From: JBMOLL01 sp049325415
GTDB lineage: Bacteria > Bacteroidota > Bacteroidia > Bacteroidales > GCA-2748055
DNA: 41,814 nt
Assembly (NCBI GenBank): GCA_049325415.1
Contig: JBMOLL010000111.1
Span: 1 to 41,814, forward strand
Reading direction: 5' to 3'
Position 1 is the stretch's first letter. Every line of letters begins with the position of its first letter. This document shows, piece after piece, positions 23,575-31,266 of this stretch. The position numbers and the translations under genes are program-made. Under the pieces are notes generated by a model, which did not search any database, had not been told where the DNA came from, and saw only the letters and a program-made list of their open reading frames with translations.

Positions 23575-24063
23575 TCAGGTGATATTCATGCATTGTAAGG
23601 TGACCTTTTCGATAATTTTCTGCCTTACTTCGCCGGTGGAATTATCGAACATGATCTTTCTGCCCAGGTTGCCTCCGGTACTCTGGCTAACCACCGGAAT
23701 CTGAAGCTCGGTTAGAGTCTCATTTGCTATAATGATGTTCCTTTCCCCTATCCTGAACTGTTCGAGGTTTGATTCGAAGATATTGGCCCCACCGAAAACT
23801 TTAGCTCTCAGGTCCTTTTTGTTACTGCCAAGTGACTGCATTTTTTCCAGCAGTTTATGAATGGCAATGTTCCCGTATTTGGGCGAAGCAAGCCCCTGTC
23901 CGTTCCAGAACGGAAGCATATAGTGGTTAATTCCACCGATCCTGAGCCGGGTATCGTAAAAACAGACAGCCACACAGGAACCCAGGATGGTACTTACCAC
24001 GTAATACTGGTTACTGGCAAACAGTGCCGCGGGATACAGGAAATGTTGATTGGGCGTCGACAT
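23575..24063 (-). CDS. cheD: CheD receptor glutamine deamidase
   Basis: A 162-residue CheD with the catalytic Cys30 in 'TILGSCVAVCFYD', His47 in 'GGINHYMLP', and the C-terminal 'STGGNLGRKIMFDNSTGEV' block that is typical of the family. It deamidates receptor Gln to Glu; in many bacteria it also binds the phosphatase CheC, but no cheC is seen here. The gene lies between a histidine kinase gene (nine bases) and unknown gene B (ten bases) in one unit. Confidence 0.93.
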   Translation of the reverse strand: MSTPNQHFLYPAALFASNQYYVVSTILGSCVAVCFYDTRLRIGGINHYMLPFWNGQGLASPKYGNIAIHKLLEKMQSLGSNKKDLRAKVFGGANIFESNLEQFRIGERNIIIANETLTELQIPVVSQSTGGNLGRKIMFDNSTGEVRQKIIEKVTLQCMNIT

Positions 24064-24072
24064 ATAAATCGC

Positions 24073-24966
24073 TTAGAATACCTGTTTATCATCAAAGAAC
24101 AGTTCATTATCATCCGTTGCCGTAAGAAAGGGATCTTCCATGGCTTCCGGGATCCGGATGGTGAAAACAGCCCCTTTGCCCAGCTCGCTGGTGAGGGAAA
24201 TCTCCCCATTGAGGATGTCAAGCAGCGCCTTATTGATTGAAAGGCCCAGGCCATGTCCCCTGTTTACGGAAGAGATGCCGGAATCAACCCTGCTGAAGCG
24301 GTCGAAGATCAGCCGCTGATGTTCTGCGGAAACACCGATCCCGAAATCCTGCACCGAAACCATCAGTTCGTTCTCCTGAAGCCATACCCTGACTATCACC
24401 CTTGAATCGGCATGACTGTATTTCATGGCATTGCCGAGCAGGTTGGATACGATCAGTTTGAGTTTTTCCGGATCCGTCTTAAAATAGAAGGGATCTTCAT
24501 CGCTCTGTATATCAAACTGAAACTCGAAGCGTACTTTCTTTTTCTTTGATTCGATGGCAAAGGACTCGATCAGCGATCCGATGAGCGTGTGCAACTCCAC
24601 ACGTCCGATTTCCGGGAAGACTTCTCCGGCCTCGATTTTTGCAGCTGCAAAGATATTCCTCAGCTGAAAATCGAGTTCAAAGGCCTCGCTGTGTATCAGC
24701 GCCACCATCGTAAGGACCTTTTTCCAGTTCTCCTTGTCGACTGAAAGGATTGCTTTGGATAGGCCCAGGATGGAAGTGAAGGGATTGATAATCTCGTTCG
24801 TAACATTGGAAATAAAATGCGTCTTAAGAGCTTCTGACTCTTCCAGCTTTTTATTTACAATTTTCAGCTCGTTGGTCAGATGCTTCAGTTCGTCGAGCGA
24901 GCGTTTGTTATCCATCATTCTTCGCCGAAGTTCCACAATCAGCATCTCATCGGTAAGCTCAATCAT
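24073..24966 (-). CDS. Histidine-kinase-like protein with Asn in place of the phospho-His
   Basis: 297 residues. A short N-terminal coiled coil (LKHLTNELKIVNKKLEE) leads into the dimerisation helix, where the expected H-box SHEIRTP reads TNEIINP, so Asn57 replaces the phosphorylated His. The ATPase domain looks intact: N-box 'LIVSNLLGNAMKYS', G1 'QDFGIGV', G2 'GHGLGLSI'. It may bind ATP without autophosphorylation and act as a scaffold, as a phosphatase or as a heterodimer partner of another kinase. First gene of a unit with cheD and unknown gene B. I found no copy of the shared cluster promoter in front of it. Confidence 0.87.
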   Translation of the reverse strand: MIELTDEMLIVELRRRMMDNKRSLDELKHLTNELKIVNKKLEESEALKTHFISNVTNEIINPFTSILGLSKAILSVDKENWKKVLTMVALIHSEAFELDFQLRNIFAAAKIEAGEVFPEIGRVELHTLIGSLIESFAIESKKKKVRFEFQFDIQSDEDPFYFKTDPEKLKLIVSNLLGNAMKYSHADSRVIVRVWLQENELMVSVQDFGIGVSAEHQRLIFDRFSRVDSGISSVNRGHGLGLSINKALLDILNGEISLTSELGKGAVFTIRIPEAMEDPFLTATDDNELFFDDKQVF

Positions 24967-25060
24967 TTTCTTTACTTTTAATGAAATTGTATATCTATCC
25001 TTTTTTGCCCGGCTCCTTTTCAGGCCTTTTGCCGTTGCTGGTATTCAGGAGACCGGATTA

Positions 25061-25126
25061 CCTGCCGGTTCCGCACTTCGCCTCATTCTCACACTGCTCT
25101 GTATCATTGTGCGGCAGCCAGGCAGG
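25061..25126 (-). other. Long stem-loop after the receptor gene
   Basis: Two nested pairs of arms, CCTGCC/GGCAGG (25061-25066, 25121-25126) and CCGCAC/GTGCGG (25071-25076, 25109-25114), can form a hairpin about 50 bases past the stop of the receptor gene. No T-run follows on the minus strand, so it is a possible 3' stabilising or processing structure rather than a standard terminator. The rest of the 212-base gap 24967-25178 holds nothing I can name. Confidence 0.35.
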
Positions 25127-25178
25127 TTCATCCGCTCATCCATAATCTGTTATTCGGCATCATGGCAACTGCAGGATA

Positions 25179-26867
25179 TCAGAATTTTTCATAATCCAGG
25201 TCAATCTGGTCTTTTCCCATGTTGATCTTTACCCCTCTCGGAGTCTCATCCTTATAGGAAGTGGCCTTCCTGACCGGCTCTGTCTTTGCTGCAGAGGCCT
25301 TAACCTCTGTTTTCTGCGTCTTGCTCTTCCGGGTTGTATCAGCCTGGCCAATATTGAAATAGGAGACCATATCCATCAGCTGAGCGGCATGAGCCGAAAG
25401 CTCTTCAGAACTGGTGGCCATTTCTTCCGATGCAGCCGCGTTCTGCTGTGTAACCTGGTTCAACTGCTGAATAGCGGTATTTACCTGGTCGGCTCCGCTG
25501 TTCTGCTCGATACTGGCTGCAGCAATCTCCTGGACCAGCTTGGCTGTTTTGGCGATGTCGGGTACAATGACTCCCATCATTTTCGCAGCATCTTCGGTAT
25601 TCCTCACACTTGTTTTGGTGAGTGCATCGATCTCTATGGCAGAAGCCTGGCTTCTTTCAGCAAGCTTCCGTACTTCAGCAGCCACAACTGCAAAACCTTT
25701 TCCATGCTCACCCGCACGTGCAGCCTCAACGGCTGCGTTCAGGGCCAGGATATTGGTCTGGCGGGCAATCTCTCCAATAATGGATACCTTATCGGCAATA
25801 TCCATCATGTCTTTAAGGGTCTGACTTGCACCTTCCGACATTTTTTCAATACCGGCAACGGCATTCAGGGCGATCTTTTCGGTTTGCTGTGCATTTTCCG
25901 TATTCTGCATGATATTCGCAGCCATCTGCTCCATCGAGGAAGAGACCTGCTCGGCAGAGGAAGCCTGTTCCGTCGCACCCTGACTCATCTGCTGTGAACT
26001 GTTGCTGAACTGGGAACTGGCATCCGAAAGACTCTCCGAACTTTCAATAATGCCCCGGATAATCGACTTCAGTTTTCCCGACATATCGCCAACAGCTTTC
26101 AACAGTTCAGCCACCTCATCTTTCCCTTTGCTAACAACCTGGCCAGTGAGATCACCTTCGGCTACTTCCTTGATCCTTATCACGGCATGCGACAGCGGCC
26201 TGACAATGCTACGGGTCAGAACAATGGCAGCAAAAATGATCATGATCATTGTAAATATGTTCAACACAAGGGAGTTGACCAGGATCCTCTGATTCAGGCT
26301 CTTGCTCTCGTTGTAGAACTTCTCTGCATTCATCAGTCCGAGTTCTGTAAACTCATTCATGATCGACCTCATATTCTCAAAGGTGGTCATGTAAGTGGAA
26401 TAATAAGTTTTCTCTGCAATATCGGTGTTCCCGCTTATAATGCTGTTAATCACCGACTCCGTCTCAGCCTTCAATTCATCCTTGTGCTGGTGGAAAAGAG
26501 TGTTCTTTTCGGTAAATTCCGGCTTGCCTTCTATCCCAAAGGCTAATTCAAAGTTCTTATACCGGGTTCCGATCTGGTCGAAATTTTCCCAGACGGCTGC
26601 AAAAGCCTCATCAAGTTTCTTTTTATCCGAATTGATCACACTTTGCAGGGCCTGTGCCAATGCCAGGTTTGACTGGTAGGCATCCCTGTCGGCCTCAATG
26701 AGGTAGTCGATACTTAAAAGGTTGACCTTATAAATCTCCTCGATGTGATGTTTTACCACCGAGTTTTTAATCAGGGTGTAACCGGTTGCACCGGTGAAAA
26801 GGACAATGATCAGGACAAAAACGATAGTCAGTCTTCTGCCGATCTTAATGTTGTTTATACTAGCCAT
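25179..26867 (-). CDS. Methyl-accepting chemotaxis protein, four-helix-bundle sensor
   Basis: 562 residues. A membrane helix at ~12-32, a periplasmic helical sensor of ~155 residues (four-helix-bundle type), a second membrane helix (~190-212), a HAMP domain, and the cytoplasmic signalling domain with the invariant hairpin 'IARQTNILALNAAVEAARAG' and 'GFAVVAAEVRKLAE'. A ~60-residue linker ends in the tail DYEKF, which fits the CheR-tethering pattern x-[HFYW]-x2-[HFYW]. It should signal through CheW/CheA. It starts 21 bases after the porin gene, so porin and receptor are probably made together. Confidence 0.94.
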   Translation of the reverse strand: MASINNIKIGRRLTIVFVLIIVLFTGATGYTLIKNSVVKHHIEEIYKVNLLSIDYLIEADRDAYQSNLALAQALQSVINSDKKKLDEAFAAVWENFDQIGTRYKNFELAFGIEGKPEFTEKNTLFHQHKDELKAETESVINSIISGNTDIAEKTYYSTYMTTFENMRSIMNEFTELGLMNAEKFYNESKSLNQRILVNSLVLNIFTMIMIIFAAIVLTRSIVRPLSHAVIRIKEVAEGDLTGQVVSKGKDEVAELLKAVGDMSGKLKSIIRGIIESSESLSDASSQFSNSSQQMSQGATEQASSAEQVSSSMEQMAANIMQNTENAQQTEKIALNAVAGIEKMSEGASQTLKDMMDIADKVSIIGEIARQTNILALNAAVEAARAGEHGKGFAVVAAEVRKLAERSQASAIEIDALTKTSVRNTEDAAKMMGVIVPDIAKTAKLVQEIAAASIEQNSGADQVNTAIQQLNQVTQQNAAASEEMATSSEELSAHAAQLMDMVSYFNIGQADTTRKSKTQKTEVKASAAKTEPVRKATSYKDETPRGVKINMGKDQIDLDYEKF

Positions 26868-26888
26868 GACAATGATATATTAGTATTA

Positions 26889-28157
26889 TTACTTCTTTGT
26901 ATTGATAAATTCCGGTTTGAAGGTCAGCATAACCCAAAGCCACTGTTGATACCTGGAATGATCTCCTCCCTTCAGGATTTCCATGGTCGGGGTTGCCAGC
27001 ATGGCTGAATACCCGCCCTGGATCTCCAGGCTGGAGGTCATTTTGTATTTGAGCACAAGGTCAATTTCAGTACCCAGGTATTTTGGTGCCGGCTGGTTCA
27101 CTCCAGGGGTGGACAGGGTATCCACAATATTGTTGGCCAGTGAAAAGTAATGGCAGGTAAGTTCACTGCTGGTCTTTTTGCTGAATTTGTAATTCAGGCG
27201 TGCATAAAGATCCATCAGACCGCCGTTTTCCGTGTCCTTGTCGATGGTAGAGAAATAATCCATATAACCATAGTAGAGGTGACCGTTGCCATAGAGGTTG
27301 GTAAAGGAATTCTTCACCCCGTTATCGTTATAGGCATCATCACCGGAGAAATATTCACCGGCCAGGAGCATACTTGTCTTTCCTGAAAATTTGTAGCCGT
27401 AGTTCAGCGATGCGAACCAGGCACTTACCGGAGTGCCGTCTTTGTAAGTACCACCCTGGTAGTATAAACTTCCATATAAGGATGAACGAATCGAATCATT
27501 GCTCATGTTCAGGTTCAGTCCGGTGGTCAGCTGCTGGTAGACCACAGTAGGATCATCTTCAAGCTGATAGCCATCGGCAATGGAAATCACAGATAGGTTG
27601 AACAACGAACCCAGATCCTTCTCAGCCCTCAGAAAGGCAAGAGTTTTATAATTGGCAACTGGATAATTGCTTTCGTAATTTTTCGATTTGTCGTTGTTGT
27701 AGGCAAGACCGAGCTGAAGCCCGAAATTCTTATTATAAATCAGTTGAGCCAGATCATGTGAGGCCCCCACATCATTCCAGTTAGCGGTACCAAGAAACCG
27801 GTTCTGATCATAGGAAAGCACCTGGCGTCCGAGTCTCAGGGACAATGCATCAGTGAAGAACACTTCAGCCCAGGCTTCAAAAAGGTTCAGGTTGGAGATA
27901 TCGGACTTGCTTGCCCCTTCACCCCAGGTCCTGACGTCCTGAACCGAGACCTTTGTCGCAATTTTGTCACCGGTATAGCTGAAATTCAGCCGGCTTCGCT
28001 GTGCTGTGATCAGAGCCGGTTTCTGATCGCCTTCGAGAAGGGTCTTGTAACCATCCCGGTACTCCGTTTTGGGCCTGAGCTCACCTGACAGTACAAACTG
28101 TGCATCCAGTGGCAGGGCAGCGAATAGAAGGATTGACAGGTAGTAAATCTTTTTCAT
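26889..28157 (-). CDS. Alginate-export-type outer-membrane porin
   Basis: About 422 residues: signal peptide (MKKIYYLS ... PLDAQ), then a beta-barrel with alternating strands. 'SRLNFSY', 'NLNLFEAWAEVFF', 'LRLGRQVLSYDQNRFLGTANWND' are characteristic of the alginate_exp/porin family. The barrel ends close to the C-terminus. It should form a channel for small solutes in the outer membrane. I chose ATG 28157 because it directly begins the signal peptide; the frame extends nine residues further to 28184. It lies inside the chemosensory cluster, just upstream of a receptor gene, so its substrate may be the ligand of that receptor. Confidence 0.83.
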   Translation of the reverse strand: MKKIYYLSILLFAALPLDAQFVLSGELRPKTEYRDGYKTLLEGDQKPALITAQRSRLNFSYTGDKIATKVSVQDVRTWGEGASKSDISNLNLFEAWAEVFFTDALSLRLGRQVLSYDQNRFLGTANWNDVGASHDLAQLIYNKNFGLQLGLAYNNDKSKNYESNYPVANYKTLAFLRAEKDLGSLFNLSVISIADGYQLEDDPTVVYQQLTTGLNLNMSNDSIRSSLYGSLYYQGGTYKDGTPVSAWFASLNYGYKFSGKTSMLLAGEYFSGDDAYNDNGVKNSFTNLYGNGHLYYGYMDYFSTIDKDTENGGLMDLYARLNYKFSKKTSSELTCHYFSLANNIVDTLSTPGVNQPAPKYLGTEIDLVLKYKMTSSLEIQGGYSAMLATPTMEILKGGDHSRYQQWLWVMLTFKPEFINTKK

Positions 28158-28294
28158 TGATGATAAGTAATTAAGTTTAAACACGTCAATTAAAACTGTT
28201 CCAGCCTGCTGACTTTCAGGCGTATAGAATCACGCGCTAGTTTATTATTCAGTCGCAAATACAGTTTTCTTTTATTATAGTCCCTTTTTCTGGA

Positions 28295-28340
28295 CAGAAA
28301 ACCGGGAACCGGTCCGGTCCACACTGATCGAACCGGTTCC
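28295..28340 (-). terminator. Terminator after the Cache-domain receptor gene
   Basis: On the minus strand a perfect 9-bp stem GGAACCGGT / ACCGGTTCC (28340-28305, loop 18) is followed by CGGTTTTCTG. The T-run is short. It separates the main che unit from the porin-receptor unit. Confidence 0.6.
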
Positions 28341-28357
28341 TGTTTTCAGAGTTTCAC

Positions 28358-30703
28358 TCAGAACTTTTCGTAACTGCTGTCGAGCTTGTCACTTTCCATA
28401 TGAATGGTCACGCCTTTGTTCTTTTGCTGGGTATAAGTTGCCGATGATTTTGAAACCGGTTTTTTTGTGCTCGCTTCGGTCATCTGTGAATATCTCGAAG
28501 CTTCGGATTTTTTTTGTCCGGTACTCATACCGGGCTTTTTCTCCTCCTTCTCCAGCTTGAAATACGAGATCATATCCAGCAACTGCTGAGCCTGTCCGGC
28601 CAACTCTTCAGAACTGGTCGCCATTTCCTCCGAGGCTGCAGCATTTTGCTGGGTCACCTGGTTCAACTGCTGAATGGCACTGTTCACCTGCTCTGCGCCG
28701 CTGTTCTGTTCAAGGCTTGCTGCTGCGATCTCCTGTACCAGTCTGGCCGTCTTGTTGATCTCGGGTGCCAGATCGGTGAGCAGTTTGGTCGCCTCGTCGG
28801 TCGCCTTTACGCTGTTTTTGGTGAGATCATCAATTTCAAGTGCCGAAACCTGGCTTCTTTCTGCAAGTTTCCTTACCTCAGCTGCCACCACGGCAAAGCC
28901 CTTGCCGTGTTCCCCTGCCCTGGCTGCCTCTACTGCGGCGTTCAGCGCCAGGATGTTTGTCTGCCGGGAGATCTCGCCGATAATAGAAACCTTATCGGCA
29001 ATTTCCTGCATATACTCCATTGTTTTTGTCGAAGCCATCTGGACCGTATTGATGCCATCGGATGCCGTAATCGCAATCTTCTCGGTTTGCTGGGCGTTAT
29101 CGGTATTCTGCTGGATGTTTGCAGCCATCTCTTCCATAGAGGAGGACACTTCCTCGGCCGAAGAGGCCTGTTCGGTGGCCCCCTGGCTCATCTGCTGTGA
29201 AGTGGAACTCATCTGCTGACTGGATGCGGAGATGTTATTGGCGGCTGTCTGGAATTCGGCAATGATATTGGCCATGGCTTTCACCATATCATTGAGCGAC
29301 TGCATCAGTTCGTCCCCGTCCGAACGTTTCTTCAGATCTACCGTCAGATCTCCGTTCGCCATAAGGGTAGCCTTGTCAATAATCTCGTTCAGTGCATCGA
29401 TGAGCGAGTTCATATTATTCTTGATGATATTGAAATCGCCACTGTAATGCTCGGTAATCCTATCGGGCATATCCCCGACCGAAATCCTCGAGATATAATC
29501 GGCGGCCATCTTCAACGGACTGATCAGTGCATCGAGCGTACTGTTTATACCAACGATGATGCCACGGAATTCCTGGCCGGTATCCATCGGATCGGCTCTT
29601 TTTGCTAACTGCCCGTCAATGGCTGCATCGGTAAGCGTTTTTATCTGGCCCAGAAGCTTACGTATTACGCTCTGGAAGTTACGGCCCAGGAGCATTCCCA
29701 CTATCAACGCTATGACCACACCGATAACAATTGCCACAATTACAGATAATCTGACCTCATTAATAGCTTTCAGCAGGTCATCCTCATATATGGTAGTGGC
29801 CACGTACAACTCAGCAGGAGCATAATATCTGTAATGCTGGTATTTGTTCCGCCCATCCCATACATATTTAATCTTGCCGCTTTCAGCATTTTTAAACTGC
29901 TTGAAAAAGTCTTCGTTGGCAATGTTTGAGCCTTCGGAGGTGGGGTGAATGACAAAGTCTCCATTAATGTCCACGGCATAGGGGTAGCCATTTTCATAGT
30001 ATTTCTTACTTAAGAAGATAGGTTTGAGTGCAGCCAGATCCTTCTCCGGGATCCCGAAATAATAGGCACCTAAAACCTGGTCGCCAGCTTTTAAGGGTTT
30101 GTAAAAAGTTAGGTACCACTGACCCAGGATCTTGGCCCTTCCCCTGAAGGTCTCTCCCCTGTCGAGTGCCTGGGCTACCGGAGAGTTGGAAGGAATATAG
30201 GTATTAATAGCCCTTTGTCCGGTACTGTCCTTGATATTGGTGGCTATCCGCAGATAACCGTCGGCAAAGCGCTGGAAAATAGTATTGGTTCCGCCGGTCT
30301 TGCTGCCAATCTGGTCAACAAAATCCGGATTGCCGTATAATGCGATGTTAGCTTGTAGCATTGTCGGCAGGTTGATCCTGTCGGTCATGCCCGATTCCTG
30401 GTTTGTGACAATAATATTCTGGTTGCGGGTATTATCAATCCGCAACGCACCATTATTCTGCAAAAGCTGATAGGACATGTCCCCGAAAGAGTTCACTTTT
30501 TTCTGATTCTCTTTGATCTGAATATCGATCAGATTGATCAGGTCACTGACCTGTTCAAAGAGGCGGGTATCTGAATCCTCAATGATCATATTCTTCTCAT
30601 TACGAATCGTATAAAATCCAAAGGCAGTCAGAAGTACGGCAATAGCTAAGCTAAGTGCAATAATCATCTTTGTCCCCGTATTTAGATCCTGAAATCGTTT
30701 CAT
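28358..30703 (-). CDS. Methyl-accepting chemotaxis protein, Cache-type sensor
   Basis: 781 residues. Membrane helix at ~13-32; a ~280-residue periplasmic sensor of the Cache_3-Cache_2 type ('GYLRIATNIKD', 'GQWYLTFYKPL', 'VLGAYYFGIPEKDL'); second helix (~318-340); a HAMP domain and a second HAMP-like section ('MANGDLTVDLKKRSDGDEL'); then the signalling domain with the invariant hairpin 'ISRQTNILALNAAVEAARAG'. The C-terminal linker ends in SYEKF, and together with 'GVTIHM' 18 residues from the end it matches the tail of the receptor at 25179. The sensor class usually binds small organic acids or amino acids. It follows cheW by 25 bases and is last in the main che unit. Confidence 0.94.
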   Translation of the reverse strand: MKRFQDLNTGTKMIIALSLAIAVLLTAFGFYTIRNEKNMIIEDSDTRLFEQVSDLINLIDIQIKENQKKVNSFGDMSYQLLQNNGALRIDNTRNQNIIVTNQESGMTDRINLPTMLQANIALYGNPDFVDQIGSKTGGTNTIFQRFADGYLRIATNIKDSTGQRAINTYIPSNSPVAQALDRGETFRGRAKILGQWYLTFYKPLKAGDQVLGAYYFGIPEKDLAALKPIFLSKKYYENGYPYAVDINGDFVIHPTSEGSNIANEDFFKQFKNAESGKIKYVWDGRNKYQHYRYYAPAELYVATTIYEDDLLKAINEVRLSVIVAIVIGVVIALIVGMLLGRNFQSVIRKLLGQIKTLTDAAIDGQLAKRADPMDTGQEFRGIIVGINSTLDALISPLKMAADYISRISVGDMPDRITEHYSGDFNIIKNNMNSLIDALNEIIDKATLMANGDLTVDLKKRSDGDELMQSLNDMVKAMANIIAEFQTAANNISASSQQMSSTSQQMSQGATEQASSAEEVSSSMEEMAANIQQNTDNAQQTEKIAITASDGINTVQMASTKTMEYMQEIADKVSIIGEISRQTNILALNAAVEAARAGEHGKGFAVVAAEVRKLAERSQVSALEIDDLTKNSVKATDEATKLLTDLAPEINKTARLVQEIAAASLEQNSGAEQVNSAIQQLNQVTQQNAAASEEMATSSEELAGQAQQLLDMISYFKLEKEEKKPGMSTGQKKSEASRYSQMTEASTKKPVSKSSATYTQQKNKGVTIHMESDKLDSSYEKF

Positions 30704-30728
30704 AGCTGTTATTATTAATTTTTTGTAA

Positions 30729-31223
30729 TTAAACTGTTGTGTGTGTCATATAATCCTTCACCTCGAGAATATCGTCCACGGAAAACACCTTGTCGATATC
30801 CAGGATCATAATGAACCTGTCATCAATCCGGTACATCCCCTGGATGAAACCAGAGTTATATTTCGTTCCGATGGTCGGCGAGGGAGCAATATCCTCATCC
30901 TTGAATTCAAGGACTTCGCGGACCGAATCGACCAGGATCCCCAGCATCAGCGGATCGCCCTCTTTCTCAATATTCAGAACAATAATGCTGGTATCGACCG
31001 TGAATTCCTTTTCGGGCAGTCCGAATTTCACCCGCAGGTCGACCACCGGCAATACTGTTCCCCTCAGATTAATCACCCCTTTCATGTAAGGAAGGGTTTT
31101 AGGTACCCTGGTGATGTGTTGCATCTCCAGGATGTTCATCACCTTGGAAACATTGATGGCAAATACCTCCTCACTCATTTTGAAGGAAAGGTAGGTCTGG
31201 ATTTTAAACATTTCCGCACTCAT
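30729..31223 (-). CDS. cheW: CheW coupling protein
   Basis: A 164-residue CheW: 'FAINVSKVMNILEM', 'VINLRGTVLPVVDLRVKFG' and 'LGILVDSVREVLEF' are the family landmarks. It links receptors to the kinase CheA in the cytoplasmic array. The gene lies between cheA (43 bases) and a receptor gene (25 bases). Confidence 0.95.
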   Translation of the reverse strand: MSAEMFKIQTYLSFKMSEEVFAINVSKVMNILEMQHITRVPKTLPYMKGVINLRGTVLPVVDLRVKFGLPEKEFTVDTSIIVLNIEKEGDPLMLGILVDSVREVLEFKDEDIAPSPTIGTKYNSGFIQGMYRIDDRFIMILDIDKVFSVDDILEVKDYMTHTTV

Positions 31224-31266
31224 ATCGTATTGGTTTATTTGATTTTATAATGATCAGCATTTATAT

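Noticed and set aside
25046..25064. CAGGA and ACCTG near the pseudo-kinase gene as a fifth copy of the cluster operator
   Set aside because: The spacing is 14 instead of 11, and neither CTGTTT nor a TAnnTTTG box is present at the fixed offsets.
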